Notes under the pieces: model-generated | Database searches by the model: none | Seen by the model: the letters and a program-made list of their open reading frames with translations, nothing else | Told to the model about the DNA's origin: nothing | Part shown: one piece after another, positions 7,600 to 16,338 of the stretch | How positions within the stretch are numbered: the first letter of the stretch is position 1 | Layout of the letters: the number at the start of each line of letters is the position of its first letter | Program-made: the position numbers and the translations under genes | Assembly (NCBI GenBank): GCA_046483125.1 | Contig: JAWODU010000090.1 | Span: 1 to 33,031 of the forward strand | Direction of reading: 5' to 3' | Source of the DNA: JAWODU01 sp046483125 | Lineage (GTDB): Bacteria > Verrucomicrobiota > Kiritimatiellia > UBA8416 > JAWODU01 | Length of the DNA: 33,031 nucleotides

Positions 7600-8757
7600 A
7601 TGATTGTTCTTTTGCCGCAAAAAGCGTTCGGGACGGCTGTTGCGTTATGCTCGCTGTGTGCGGTATGTATCTTCGGGGCGGGGGCCGAAGGACAGACGGC
7701 CGCGGAACCCTCCGCGCTCGAGCTTGGTATCGGGGCAATTGACGAAGGCAGGTTCTCTCTCGCATCGCAAAGGCTCGAAGAAGCGGTTGCCGAGAATCCC
7801 GAAGATGTTTCCGCTCATTACAATCTTGGAGTCGCGCACCGGGCACTCGGCCAGCTCGGCCGGGCGGCTGACAGTTTTTCCACCGCCGCGAAACTGGCGG
7901 GCAACAGCGACACACGTCCCCTGGAATTCCTGGGCAGAGTTTTTATTGAAAGAGGCCAATGGGGCGAGGCAATAGACGCGCTCAAGAAGGCTTCGGCTAT
8001 CTCGGCCCGCTCGCCAAGGATACTTGCCGCTCTGGCGATGGCGCACCGTGGCGCGGGCGAAAAACAAATCGCGCTCGGTCTCCTGAAAGCCGTGCTGGAA
8101 ATCAACCCCGAATATCCTCCGGCTTTGTATAATCTCGGGCATCTCAACGCCGAAGATGAAGTAACAGAAGAAGCCGTCGAATACTTCGAGAGGTACCTGA
8201 AAACCGAACCGGGCGGAGCGCGCGCTCGGGAGGCACGCGGCTTCCTGGAAAAAGCCAGGGAACGGGACACAGAGCTGGAAAAACCTTCGCCGGAAGAAGC
8301 GGCAAAAGAAGCATTCTCGACGGGACTGGAGAAGCACAATCGCGGTGATTACGCCGGAGCGATAACGCAATACAAACTCGCGTTGAAATTCAATCCGGAC
8401 TTTGCCGGAGCGATGTACAATCTCGGGCTGGCGTACAAGGAAATAGACGACCTGAAGGCTTCGGTTACAGCGCTCCGGAAAACGCTGGAAATCAAGCCGG
8501 AAATGCACGAAGCCCGGTACATGCTGGCGCTGGTCTACAGGAAAAAAGGGGACGGGGATTCCGCCGTAAGGGAACTGACGGCACTGCTCGAAGACGATCC
8601 GGATTCGGCAAAAGCCCGTTTCCTGCTGGGTGTTGTTTACTTTGAAAAAAGAGAAAAGGACGAGGCGCGCGAACAACTTCGGCGTTATCTCGAACTGGTA
8701 CCGGAAGGACCTCACGCGAGACACGCGGAAAAGCTCCTGGATTCCCTCACAGAGTAA
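7600..8757 (+). CDS. Secreted or periplasmic tetratricopeptide-repeat protein
   Basis: A 385-residue protein with a probable signal peptide (hydrophobic stretch about 11-27, likely cleavage after A-G-A at 27-29). It is then almost entirely TPR helices. The first block, about 36-220, contains repeats such as A-H-Y-N-L-G-V-A-H-R and A-L-Y-N-L-G. A charged linker covers about 218-240, and a second block about 240-380 includes A-M-Y-N-L-G-L-A-Y-K and A-R-F-L-L-G-V-V-Y. TPR proteins serve as protein-protein scaffolds; the partner is unknown. The ATG at 7600 follows GAAAAGG. The stop abuts the ATG of the CvpA-family gene with no gap, so the two are likely translationally coupled. Confidence 0.9.
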   Translation: MIVLLPQKAFGTAVALCSLCAVCIFGAGAEGQTAAEPSALELGIGAIDEGRFSLASQRLEEAVAENPEDVSAHYNLGVAHRALGQLGRAADSFSTAAKLAGNSDTRPLEFLGRVFIERGQWGEAIDALKKASAISARSPRILAALAMAHRGAGEKQIALGLLKAVLEINPEYPPALYNLGHLNAEDEVTEEAVEYFERYLKTEPGGARAREARGFLEKARERDTELEKPSPEEAAKEAFSTGLEKHNRGDYAGAITQYKLALKFNPDFAGAMYNLGLAYKEIDDLKASVTALRKTLEIKPEMHEARYMLALVYRKKGDGDSAVRELTALLEDDPDSAKARFLLGVVYFEKREKDEAREQLRRYLELVPEGPHARHAEKLLDSLTE

Positions 8758-9327
8758 ATGGAAAATTTCCCTCCTTTAAACCCTGTTGATATAGCCGCGC
8801 TGATTCTGCTGGTAATCGGCGGATTGCTTGGATACCGCAGGCGGCTGTCCGGCGAACTTTCCAGGATGATAAGCGTAGTGGCGGCATTCATACTGGGAGT
8901 TTACTTCTGCGGCCCCGTAAGCGTGTGGCTCATCGGGCACACGCGGCTCACTGAAAACACGGCCCGTCTGGTGGGTTTTATCGTAACGCTTGTGAGCGTG
9001 GTGGCGGTAATGGTGTTTCTCAGAATCCTGCTTAAGAGGATCATGATGGTGGCGTTTGAGCCCGTCACCGATAGAGCAGGCGGAGTTCTGGCCGGGCTTG
9101 TCCGGACGGCGGTTCTTATTCTGATCGTGTTCTACCTGATGATTCTCTGTCCCTCCGATTACCTGAACCGTAAATTCGGGAACGAATCCGCCATAGGAAC
9201 AATAGTAAAGAGGAATTCATCCGTGCTGGACGAGACCTTCGAAAAGTCAAAGGAAAGAGTTCGGGACATCAAGGACCGCATCCATGATCGGAACGGGGTC
9301 GAGGAGGACGGGAACGGCGAGTCCTGA
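8758..9327 (+). CDS. CvpA-family inner-membrane protein
   Basis: A 189-residue membrane protein with four hydrophobic helices (about 8-25, 34-52, 64-90 and 107-128) and a charged C-terminal tail rich in Lys, Arg, Asp and Glu. Topology and length match the CvpA/colicin V production family, whose biochemical role is poorly defined. The ATG directly follows the TPR stop codon (TAAATG). The dnaG start comes 12 bases after its end, so it lies in the middle of a three-gene transcript. The tail could contact cytoplasmic partners; that is inference. Confidence 0.8.
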   Translation: MENFPPLNPVDIAALILLVIGGLLGYRRRLSGELSRMISVVAAFILGVYFCGPVSVWLIGHTRLTENTARLVGFIVTLVSVVAVMVFLRILLKRIMMVAFEPVTDRAGGVLAGLVRTAVLILIVFYLMILCPSDYLNRKFGNESAIGTIVKRNSSVLDETFEKSKERVRDIKDRIHDRNGVEEDGNGES

Positions 9328-9339
9328 ACCGAAGGAAAA

Positions 9340-11196
9340 ATGGCCGGCATCATTCCAAAGAAAGTACTGGAAGAAATACGTTTTCGGTCCGATATCGTCG
9401 ACGTCATCGGATCGTATTTCACCCTCAAACGTGCCGGATCATCCTTCAAGGCACTGTGCCCCTTCCACAAGGAAAAGACCCCTTCATTTCACGTGAATCC
9501 GCAGAGGCAGATTTACCACTGCTTCGGGTGCGGGGCGGGCGGCGACGTTTTCGCCTTCGTTATGCAGTATGAGGGGGTTGATTTCACGACTGCCGCCCGA
9601 ATCCTCGCCGAACGCGCCGGCATCAGGATCGAATACGAAGGGGGCTCGGGAGAGGAACATGACAAGGCCCTTCTCTACAAGATTCACGAGGAAATCGCCG
9701 AATTTTACCAGCGTTGCCTCGCGCGCATGAAATCGGCTGAAAGAGCGCGTCAATACCTCAAAACCCGGGAGCTGGACGATTCAATCGTCGCGGAATTCAG
9801 CATAGGATACGCGCCGGACAGATGGAACTCGGTTCTGCAATGGGCCGAAAAGAAAGGCTACAGAATAAAGAACCTGCTTGAAGCGGGAATGGTGCTGGAA
9901 AGCGCAAAAGAGAATCGAAAGCATACCCGCTATGACCGTTTCCGGAACAGGCTCATGTTTCCCATAAGGGACGAACTCGGGCGAACCATAGGGTTCAGCG
10001 GAAGGAGTCTCTCCGCCGAAGAAAAAACCGCAAAGTATATCAACAGTCCGGAAACGCCCCTGTTCACGAAAGGGCGGGTGCTCTACGCCATCGACAAGGC
10101 GCGCAGGCATATCGCAGAGTCCGGAGAAGCTGTTCTGTGCGAAGGCCAGATTGACGTCATCAGGTGCCACCAGGCCGGTTTCAACACGGCGGTTGCCGCG
10201 CAGGGAACAGCTTTTACCGACGACCACGTAAGGGTGCTGAAGCGCTACGCCGACAGCGTGTGTATTGTTTTCGATCCGGATAAAGCCGGGCAGGACGCCG
10301 CCATCCGCGCCGCCGTCACTTTCATAAAAGGAGGAGTAGCCGTTAAAACGGCGGTTCTCCCGGAAGGAGAGGACCCCGATTCCCTCATCCGCCGAAAGGG
10401 CGGGGACGCCTTCGCCGAAATCCTTGAAAACGCTCTGTCCGCGGCGGCCTTTCAGGTCAGGGTCCTTTCGTCGCGGGAAAATCCAAAGGGCGAAGTGGGA
10501 GCCATGCGCATCGCCAGGGCCGTGCTTTCCACGATATCCAACAGCCCGAACGCGGTTCAGCGCGCGCGCCTGGTGCAGGAGGCGGCCGCTCTCCTGGACC
10601 TCCCGGCGGAGGCGCTGAACGACGACCTCAGGTTTATGCTCCGCAAATCACGGGCAAAGTCGCAGAGACGTATTGAAAATAGCGGCGCGCCCGCTTCCCC
10701 TGAAGAAAAAGACCGGGAAAATGCGCCGGAACCGCCGCCCGAAGAAGTCCAGATATGCGAACATCTGGTCAACATAAGTGAAAACCCCGAGCTTGGTCCT
10801 CTTGTCGAAAAATTCCTTCCGCTGGACATGATATCCGACGCGATGTGCAGGATGATTGCCGAAGCGGCGCTTAAAGCCGGGGAAAAGGGAAGTGATATAC
10901 AGGAAGTACTTCGTGAAAGCGACAAGGACTCCCCGCGGCTTCAGCAGTTCACCGCCAGGCTCATGATGGCGCCGCTGAGAATAAAGGGCGAAGAGACTTC
11001 CCGCGAGGACGCGGTAAAGGACCTGATTCTATGCTGTTGGCGCAGGCGCTTTCGGGAAGAGCGCAAACGACTGGCGGAAAAGGGCGACGTAAATCGCGCG
11101 GACATGGAAAGGCGCGCCAGCCTCGCTTACAGGATGAAAGCACTCGGAAACTGGGATTCCGGCTCGGACGTAATCCAGATCGAACTCGCGGGATAG
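9340..11196 (+). CDS. dnaG: DNA primase DnaG
   Basis: A 618-residue primase that makes RNA primers for DNA replication. The CHC2 zinc finger is C40-x2-H43 ... C61-x2-C64. The RNA-polymerase core follows, with the Toprim motif E268-G-Q-I-D and a downstream F-D312-P-D314-K-A-G acidic motif for metal binding. The C-terminal part after about 430, with a Pro/Glu-rich linker at 444-465, fits the DnaB-helicase-binding region. Length is normal. The gene follows the CvpA-family gene instead of rpsU, and no rpoD follows, so the classic macromolecular-synthesis operon is absent here. A strong hairpin terminator lies just downstream. Confidence 0.97.
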   Translation: MAGIIPKKVLEEIRFRSDIVDVIGSYFTLKRAGSSFKALCPFHKEKTPSFHVNPQRQIYHCFGCGAGGDVFAFVMQYEGVDFTTAARILAERAGIRIEYEGGSGEEHDKALLYKIHEEIAEFYQRCLARMKSAERARQYLKTRELDDSIVAEFSIGYAPDRWNSVLQWAEKKGYRIKNLLEAGMVLESAKENRKHTRYDRFRNRLMFPIRDELGRTIGFSGRSLSAEEKTAKYINSPETPLFTKGRVLYAIDKARRHIAESGEAVLCEGQIDVIRCHQAGFNTAVAAQGTAFTDDHVRVLKRYADSVCIVFDPDKAGQDAAIRAAVTFIKGGVAVKTAVLPEGEDPDSLIRRKGGDAFAEILENALSAAAFQVRVLSSRENPKGEVGAMRIARAVLSTISNSPNAVQRARLVQEAAALLDLPAEALNDDLRFMLRKSRAKSQRRIENSGAPASPEEKDRENAPEPPPEEVQICEHLVNISENPELGPLVEKFLPLDMISDAMCRMIAEAALKAGEKGSDIQEVLRESDKDSPRLQQFTARLMMAPLRIKGEETSREDAVKDLILCCWRRRFREERKRLAEKGDVNRADMERRASLAYRMKALGNWDSGSDVIQIELAG

Positions 11197-11213
11197 GCGA
11201 ATACTCGAGGATT

Positions 11214-11281
11214 AACTACGAAAGACGCGAAAAGCGCGAAAGGCCGGACATTTTGTGTGCTTCGTGCTTTTCGTAGTTTTT
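11214..11281 (+). terminator. Large hairpin terminator between dnaG and apt, built from a 9-base period
   Basis: AACTACGAAA (11214-11223) pairs perfectly with TTTCGTAGTT (11269-11278), and further bases inside pair with bulges. A T-run follows on the plus strand, so it should end dnaG transcription. On the minus strand there is no good T-tract, so it is probably one-directional. The left half repeats every nine bases around GCGAAA; the right half carries the complement. Confidence 0.6.
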
Positions 11282-11291
11282 CTTGAAACAG

Positions 11292-11813
11292 TCAATACGC
11301 GATTGCCGCGTAGACCTCGTAGCCGGAGAGTTTTTCCCTGCCGTTCAGGAAAGACAGTTCAATAAGGAAATCCAGCTCCACCACCGTGCCCCCCGCCTTT
11401 TCTATCAGCCTGGCCGAAGCCGCGGCGGTGCCTCCCGTCGCGAGAAGATCGTCCAGGAGAAGTACGCGCTCGCCTTTCTGAAAAGCATCGGAGTGTATCG
11501 CCACCGTTGCCGAGCCGTATTCCAGGTCGTAGGTTTCCTCGTGAGTCTCGTAAGGCAGTTTGCCCTTCTTCCTTATGGGCACAAGCCCGGAACCGATGCG
11601 GTCGCACAAGGCCCCGGCGAACAGGAAGCCCCGTGCGTCCACGGCCGCTACCTTGTCTATGGCCGCGTCACGGTGCCTTTCTTCGAAAATATCGATAGCG
11701 GCCTTGAAGAGAACGGGGTCCGCGAGAACCGGCGTTATGTCTTTAAAGACAATGCCCGGTTTCGGGAAGTCCTCGATATCCCGTATTGCCTTTTTTATTT
11801 CCTCCACGCCCAT
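11292..11813 (-). CDS. apt: Adenine phosphoribosyltransferase
   Basis: A 173-residue purine-salvage enzyme: adenine plus PRPP gives AMP and pyrophosphate. The type I phosphoribosyltransferase PRPP loop is V-L-L-L-D-D-L-L-A-T-G-G-T-A (about residues 117-130). The APT-typical F-P-K-P-G-I-V-F-K-D-I-T is near 16-27 and D-A-R-G-F-L-F lies near 59-65. Length is standard. The ATG at 11813 is preceded closely by GGAG, but sits inside a 16-base tandem repeat in which other ATGs occur out of frame. It lies 56 bases downstream of ppdK on the same strand, suggesting co-transcription. The pairing is metabolically sensible, since PPDK can consume both APT products. Confidence 0.96.
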   Translation of the reverse strand: MGVEEIKKAIRDIEDFPKPGIVFKDITPVLADPVLFKAAIDIFEERHRDAAIDKVAAVDARGFLFAGALCDRIGSGLVPIRKKGKLPYETHEETYDLEYGSATVAIHSDAFQKGERVLLLDDLLATGGTAAASARLIEKAGGTVVELDFLIELSFLNGREKLSGYEVYAAIAY

Positions 11814-11875
11814 ACTCCACTACTCCCATACACCGTTACGCCCATACTCCCACACAACCCATACTTCCCCTATTC
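11809..11875 (-). repeat. Short tandem repeat, about 16 bases per unit, between ppdK and apt
   Basis: CCCATA recurs at 11809, 11825, 11841 and 11858, spaced 16, 16 and 17 bases, each followed by a C/T-rich tail such as CTCCAC or CTCCCAC. On the minus strand each unit reads GTATGGG. The array covers the last codons of ppdK, the gap and the apt start codon, so the repeat lies in the ribosome-binding zone of apt. Confidence 0.65.
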
Positions 11876-14605
11876 CCCAATTGCCGCCTGCGCCGCGGCA
11901 AGCCTGGCTACGGGAACCCTGTAAGGACTACAGCTTACGTAGTTGAGGCCGTTTTTGAAACAGAACTCCACCGAATCCGGGTCGCCTCCCTGCTCACCGC
12001 AGATGCCCACCTGGAGCTTCCGTCGCGTCGCGCGTCCTTTTTGAACGGCCATCTCAATCAGCTGACCGATGCCGTCCTGGTCTATTGTCTGGAACGGGTC
12101 GGCGGGCAGTACGTTTCTTTCAAGGTACTCTCCGAGAAAGCCGCCGATATCGTCACGACTGAAACCGAATCCCATTTGAGTGAGATCGTTGGTTCCGAAC
12201 GAGAAGAATTGCGCTTCGCTCGCCATGCGATCGGCCAGGAGACAGGCTCGCGGGATTTCGATCATGGTTCCGAACATGTGAGGAATGTCCCTGATCTTCA
12301 TCTTCTCGCATACTTCTTTATGCACGCGTTTCGCGATCTCTTTCTGCTGTACCAGTTCCTGAACGTCGCAGGTAACCGGAATCATTATCTCGGGGTAGCA
12401 CTTCTTTCCGGACTTGATCAGTTCGCCTGCGGCCTCAAAAACGGCCCGTACCTGGGTTTCGGCGATTTCCGGATAGGTCACGCCCAGCCGCACGCCCCTG
12501 TGGCCCATCATGGGATTTGCTTCCCTGAGTTCTTCACCGCGTGATTTGATGTCGCCAACGGTGATACCAAGCGCTTTTGCCAGCTCTTTCTGACGCGCCT
12601 GAGAGTGCGGCACGAACTCGTGCAGAGGCGGATCCAGAAGACGGATGGTCACCGGACGCCCGCGCATTGCATGGAGCGTGGCCTTCATGTCCCGCTTGAT
12701 ATACGGAAACAGCTGTTTCAGGGCTCCGCGCCTCTGCTTTTCCGTGGAACTCATGATCACCTTACGCAGAAGGAACAGCGGCTTCTCGCTTCCCGCGCCG
12801 TAGAACATGTGCTCCGTGCGGAACAGCCCTATGCCTTCGGCGCCGAAGCTTCGCGCCGTCTCGGCGTCTGCCGGGGTGTCGGCATTGGCCCACACGCCCA
12901 TGGTGCGGTACTTGTCCACCATTTTCATGAACCGCTTGAATCGCGGGTTCTCGGTAGCGTCCATCATGTCCAGCCGCCCGGCGTAAACCGCGCCCCGGGT
13001 GCCGTTCAATGTCACAAGATCGCCTTCCTTGAAAGTTTTCTTTCCTATTGTCATCTTTCCGGCGCGGAGGTCCGTGCGAATGTCCCCGGCTCCCACCACA
13101 CAGCATTTGCCCCAGCCTCGAGCCACCAGCGCGGCGTGACTTGTCATACCGCCCCGTGCGGTAAGAATGCCCGAAGCCGCGCGCATGCCTTCGACGTCCT
13201 CGGGATTCGTTTCTTCACGCACGAGAATCACGGTCTTGCCCGCCTTGTTCCACTTTACCGCTTCATCTGCGGTGAAGACTATCTGGCCGCATGCGCCTCC
13301 CGGGCCCGCCGGGAGACCGTAGGTCAGGACGGCGGCCTTCTTTTCCGCGGCAGGATCCACTATGGGATGGAGAAGTTCGTCGAGCTGTGAAGGCTTCAGG
13401 CGCATTACCGCCATTTTCTCCGTAATCAGCTTTTCCTTCAGCATGTCCATGGCCATGTTGAGCGCCGCGGTGCCGGTGCGCTTGCCGGTCCGAGTCTGGA
13501 GCAGATAGAGACTGCCCTCCTGAATGGTGAACTCGATGTCCTGCATGTCGCGGTAATGCCGTTCAAGCTTCCGGCGGATGCCGTCAAGCTGACGATAAAG
13601 TTTCGGCATCGCCTTCTCCAGTGAGGGCAGATGCCTGTTCTGATCGGTCTTGGTTCCCTCGTTGAGAGGATTGGGCGTGCGTGTGCCGGCCACAACGTCT
13701 TCGCCCTGGGCGTTCACCAGCCACTCACCGTAGAACTTCTTCTCGCCCGTGGCCGGGTTGCGGGTGAAAGCCACGCCCGTGGCGGAATCATCACCCATGT
13801 TGCCGAATACCATGGTTTGAACATTCGTTGCCGTACCCCAGTCATGGGGAATGCTTTCGATATTTCGGTAGGCAATGGCCCGTTTGCCGTTCCAGCTCTT
13901 GAAAACCGCGCCGATGCCGCCCCAGAGCTGGGCTTCGGCGGTGTCGGGAAAGGACTTTCCAAGCGCCTGCTTCACGCGCTTCTTGTACTGCGAGCAAAGG
14001 GTCTTCAGGTCTTTTACGGTAAGTTCGACATCGGTCTTGTATTTATTCTTTTTCTTTAAACTCTCCATTATGCTGTCGAGCTGTTGCCGGATGCCTTTGC
14101 CCTCCGGCGGTTCGACCCCTTCGGCTTTTTCCATCACGACGTCGGCGTACATTGTAATGAGCCTCCTGTACGCGTCATAAACGAACCTCGGGTTGCCGGT
14201 TTTCTTTATCAGTCCGGGAATCGTCTTTGAGCACAGGCCGATATTGAGAACGGTCTCCATCATGCCGGGCATGGACTGACGGGCGCCGGACCGGCAGGAG
14301 ACAAGAAGCGGATTATCGGGGTTTCCGAATTTCATCCCCATTTCCCGTTCGGTGCGCTTGAGGGCTTTCTCCACCTGGGTCTTCAACCCCGAGGGGTACT
14401 TGTGACCCCGTTTGAAATACTCGGTACAGCAATCCGTGCTGATGGTAAAACCCGAAGGAACAGGCACTCCTATCTTGCTCATCTCGGCCAGGTTTGCCCC
14501 CTTGCCCCCCAGAAGGTTTTTCATACCCGCGTTGCCCTGGGCTTTTCCTTTTCCAAAAGAGTACACGTACTTCTTTGCTTTTCCCGATTTCCGCTTTGCG
14601 GCCAT
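11870..14605 (-). CDS. ppdK: Pyruvate, phosphate dikinase
   Basis: A 911-residue cytoplasmic enzyme interconverting PEP + AMP + PPi with pyruvate + ATP + Pi. The N-terminal nucleotide-binding domain shows G-G-K-G-A-N-L (33-39) and R-S-G-A-R-Q-S-M-P-G-M-M (105-116). The swivelling domain has the phosphorylated histidine H490 in G-G-M-T-S-H. The C-terminal PEP-binding barrel ends with C-G-E-Q-G-G-D-P, in which the family's usual His after C-G-E is Gln, and then S-C-S-P-Y-R-V-P. The N-terminus is Lys-rich. The ATG at 14605 has GGAAGGAG about nine bases upstream. Length is typical of bacterial PPDK. It is the first gene of a probable ppdK-apt operon. Confidence 0.97.
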   Translation of the reverse strand: MAAKRKSGKAKKYVYSFGKGKAQGNAGMKNLLGGKGANLAEMSKIGVPVPSGFTISTDCCTEYFKRGHKYPSGLKTQVEKALKRTEREMGMKFGNPDNPLLVSCRSGARQSMPGMMETVLNIGLCSKTIPGLIKKTGNPRFVYDAYRRLITMYADVVMEKAEGVEPPEGKGIRQQLDSIMESLKKKNKYKTDVELTVKDLKTLCSQYKKRVKQALGKSFPDTAEAQLWGGIGAVFKSWNGKRAIAYRNIESIPHDWGTATNVQTMVFGNMGDDSATGVAFTRNPATGEKKFYGEWLVNAQGEDVVAGTRTPNPLNEGTKTDQNRHLPSLEKAMPKLYRQLDGIRRKLERHYRDMQDIEFTIQEGSLYLLQTRTGKRTGTAALNMAMDMLKEKLITEKMAVMRLKPSQLDELLHPIVDPAAEKKAAVLTYGLPAGPGGACGQIVFTADEAVKWNKAGKTVILVREETNPEDVEGMRAASGILTARGGMTSHAALVARGWGKCCVVGAGDIRTDLRAGKMTIGKKTFKEGDLVTLNGTRGAVYAGRLDMMDATENPRFKRFMKMVDKYRTMGVWANADTPADAETARSFGAEGIGLFRTEHMFYGAGSEKPLFLLRKVIMSSTEKQRRGALKQLFPYIKRDMKATLHAMRGRPVTIRLLDPPLHEFVPHSQARQKELAKALGITVGDIKSRGEELREANPMMGHRGVRLGVTYPEIAETQVRAVFEAAGELIKSGKKCYPEIMIPVTCDVQELVQQKEIAKRVHKEVCEKMKIRDIPHMFGTMIEIPRACLLADRMASEAQFFSFGTNDLTQMGFGFSRDDIGGFLGEYLERNVLPADPFQTIDQDGIGQLIEMAVQKGRATRRKLQVGICGEQGGDPDSVEFCFKNGLNYVSCSPYRVPVARLAAAQAAIGE

Positions 14606-14666
14606 TTTACCAGTGCTCCTTCCGATCTGTTCTGATTAAAGGTTACGCGTAAAAACACAAACACTC

Positions 14667-14695
14667 AGGCTACCCCCGCAGAAAGGCCGAGTCAA
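14667..14695 (-). promoter_or_regulatory. Candidate sigma70-type promoter for ppdK-apt
   Basis: On the minus strand TTGACT (14690-14695) and TAGCCT (14667-14672) are 17 bases apart. The -35 is strong and the -10 weak. The leader would be about 55 bases. Confidence 0.35.
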
Positions 14696-14749
14696 GAAAT
14701 AGAGTGCGGGGACGACGGCCGGACGTAAGAGCCGGTGAGGCCTCGGCCC

Positions 14750-14778
14750 TTGACGCGGGTGGAGCTACACAATAGATT
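14750..14778 (+). promoter_or_regulatory. Candidate sigma70-type promoter for the PA14 lipoprotein operon
   Basis: TTGACG (14750-14755) and TAGATT (14773-14778) are separated by the ideal 17 bases and lie 42 bases before the ATG at 14821. It diverges from the ppdK promoter. Confidence 0.5.
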
Positions 14779-14820
14779 GTACCACTTATCCGGAACTGGG
14801 CGATAACCGGCAAAAACCAC

Positions 14821-16338
14821 ATGAAGAAATATATTACACTCCTTGCGTCATTACTGCTGGCGGCGGCATGCGGCTGTTCGAGGAGCGAACCGGCTCCCGA
14901 AAAGCCCACGAAACCGCCGGGAAAACAAGCCCGACAGCCAATGGCGATCCCCGAAGACCAGGAACAACCGGCCCCGGAAAAAGAAACGGCGTCACCGGAA
15001 CAACCCGCCGGAGAGAAACCGGCCCGAACCGCGGAAGCCGAAGACATACAAACGGGAAATCTGGACAGTCAGCTCAAAGAGGTCCTGGAACTTGAAAAAG
15101 AAGGCTGGTTCTCCAGGGCCCTGGTAAAGTGCAGGAAACTCAGGTCCCGTTTCCGGAAGCATCCGCGCGTCGCACAGCTCGACAGGACGATCTCCCGGCT
15201 CAACGACCGCAAGCGCACCGCCCTCAAGCTCCGTTACGCTATGAGAAACCTTGCCGCCGAAGAAATCATGAAAAAGAGAATCGCCGTCGAGCAGATGCTT
15301 GAGGCGGGAGAAACCGGAAAGATACTTCTGCGGAGAGTCGTGCGGGAAGGCTCCGGGGAAGACGTAGTCGAGGCAGTCAAACTGCTCGGCGAACACGGCA
15401 AAAGCCCGGAAACTGCTTCTCTGCTCGTGGATAAACTGCGCGGGGAACTTGATACTTCCCTCACTACGGTACTTACGGAAAGCATAAAGGAGGTTTCCGA
15501 ACACGTGGAACCGGAACAGTTCTCTTCAATGTGCGCCCACGCTGTCGGAAGGCTCAAGGAAGACGGCGCCGAAAGCGTGGCTCCCGCTGTCATGGAACTG
15601 TTTTCCGAGATGAGTTCCAAACTTCAGGACAGCGTGATTCCGGTGATTTTCTCGCTTGTGAAAGGCGACAGAAATCACAATTTCAAAAAAGCGGCGGGAG
15701 TGCTGGCGGCAGTCTATAAAAAAAGATGCGACGGCGAAAAAGAAGCTTTCAACAGCCTGGCTGGCTCCACGGACGCTTACGAATACATGAACAAGTACGT
15801 GGAGGAAGCCGCCGTCTCCGAAAACAGGGAAATCGCTGACTGGGCCGTAACTGAAGGAATAGCGTTCCGCCCTTTTCTAAAAGGCCTGCGCGGGAGCTAC
15901 TACAAGGGAAAGAACTTCGACGAACTTATCCTGGAAAGACTGGACACCAGGATCGATCTCTCGAAAGACCGGTTCCCGCAGGGGCGCTCGGACGTATCGA
16001 TGCGGTGGACGGGTTTTGTTGTGATCCCGAAGGCGGGAAAGTACACCTTTTACTCGGCTTCGGACGACGGCCAGAAGGTATGGGTAAACGGTAAAATGCT
16101 CGTGGACGACTGGAACCACCACGGCGTAACCGAGAAGCAGGGCACCATCGAGCTTGAACCCGGCGTTTATCCATACAAGGTGGAGTTCTTCCAGGGAGGC
16201 GGCGGCGCGGCGGTGAAGGAATCATGGAGCGGACCCGGAATCGAAAAACAACTGCTTACCGCGGAAAACCTGCGGTCTCGGCCGTGGGAAGGCTGGAATG
16301 CGGATTCCGTGAAAAAGAGAAAAGGAGAAGGCAATTGA
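14821..16338 (+). CDS. Lipoprotein with helical repeats and a C-terminal PA14 domain
   Basis: A 505-residue probable lipoprotein. The N-terminus M-K-K-Y-I-T-L-L-A-S-L-L-L-A-A-A-C17 is a lipoprotein-type signal, although -3 is Ala instead of Leu. Residues 20-80 are Pro/Glu/Lys-rich linker. About 80-350 is alpha-helical and HEAT-like in rhythm. About 355-485 matches PA14, with G-S-Y-Y-K-G, R-W-T-G-F, A-G-K-Y-T-F-Y-S-A-S-D-D-G and V-W-V-N-G-K. PA14 domains often bind carbohydrate. The C-terminus is basic. I infer an envelope-anchored binding protein; no enzyme motif is visible. Its TGA stop overlaps the TTG start of the next gene, so the two are translationally coupled. Confidence 0.8.
   Translation: MKKYITLLASLLLAAACGCSRSEPAPEKPTKPPGKQARQPMAIPEDQEQPAPEKETASPEQPAGEKPARTAEAEDIQTGNLDSQLKEVLELEKEGWFSRALVKCRKLRSRFRKHPRVAQLDRTISRLNDRKRTALKLRYAMRNLAAEEIMKKRIAVEQMLEAGETGKILLRRVVREGSGEDVVEAVKLLGEHGKSPETASLLVDKLRGELDTSLTTVLTESIKEVSEHVEPEQFSSMCAHAVGRLKEDGAESVAPAVMELFSEMSSKLQDSVIPVIFSLVKGDRNHNFKKAAGVLAAVYKKRCDGEKEAFNSLAGSTDAYEYMNKYVEEAAVSENREIADWAVTEGIAFRPFLKGLRGSYYKGKNFDELILERLDTRIDLSKDRFPQGRSDVSMRWTGFVVIPKAGKYTFYSASDDGQKVWVNGKMLVDDWNHHGVTEKQGTIELEPGVYPYKVEFFQGGGGAAVKESWSGPGIEKQLLTAENLRSRPWEGWNADSVKKRKGEGN

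Noticed and set aside
7645..8724. Long open frame antisense to the TPR gene
   Set aside because: It is rich in Phe and Arg in a pattern expected from reversed Glu/Leu codons and shows no domain; the TPR frame is clearly real.
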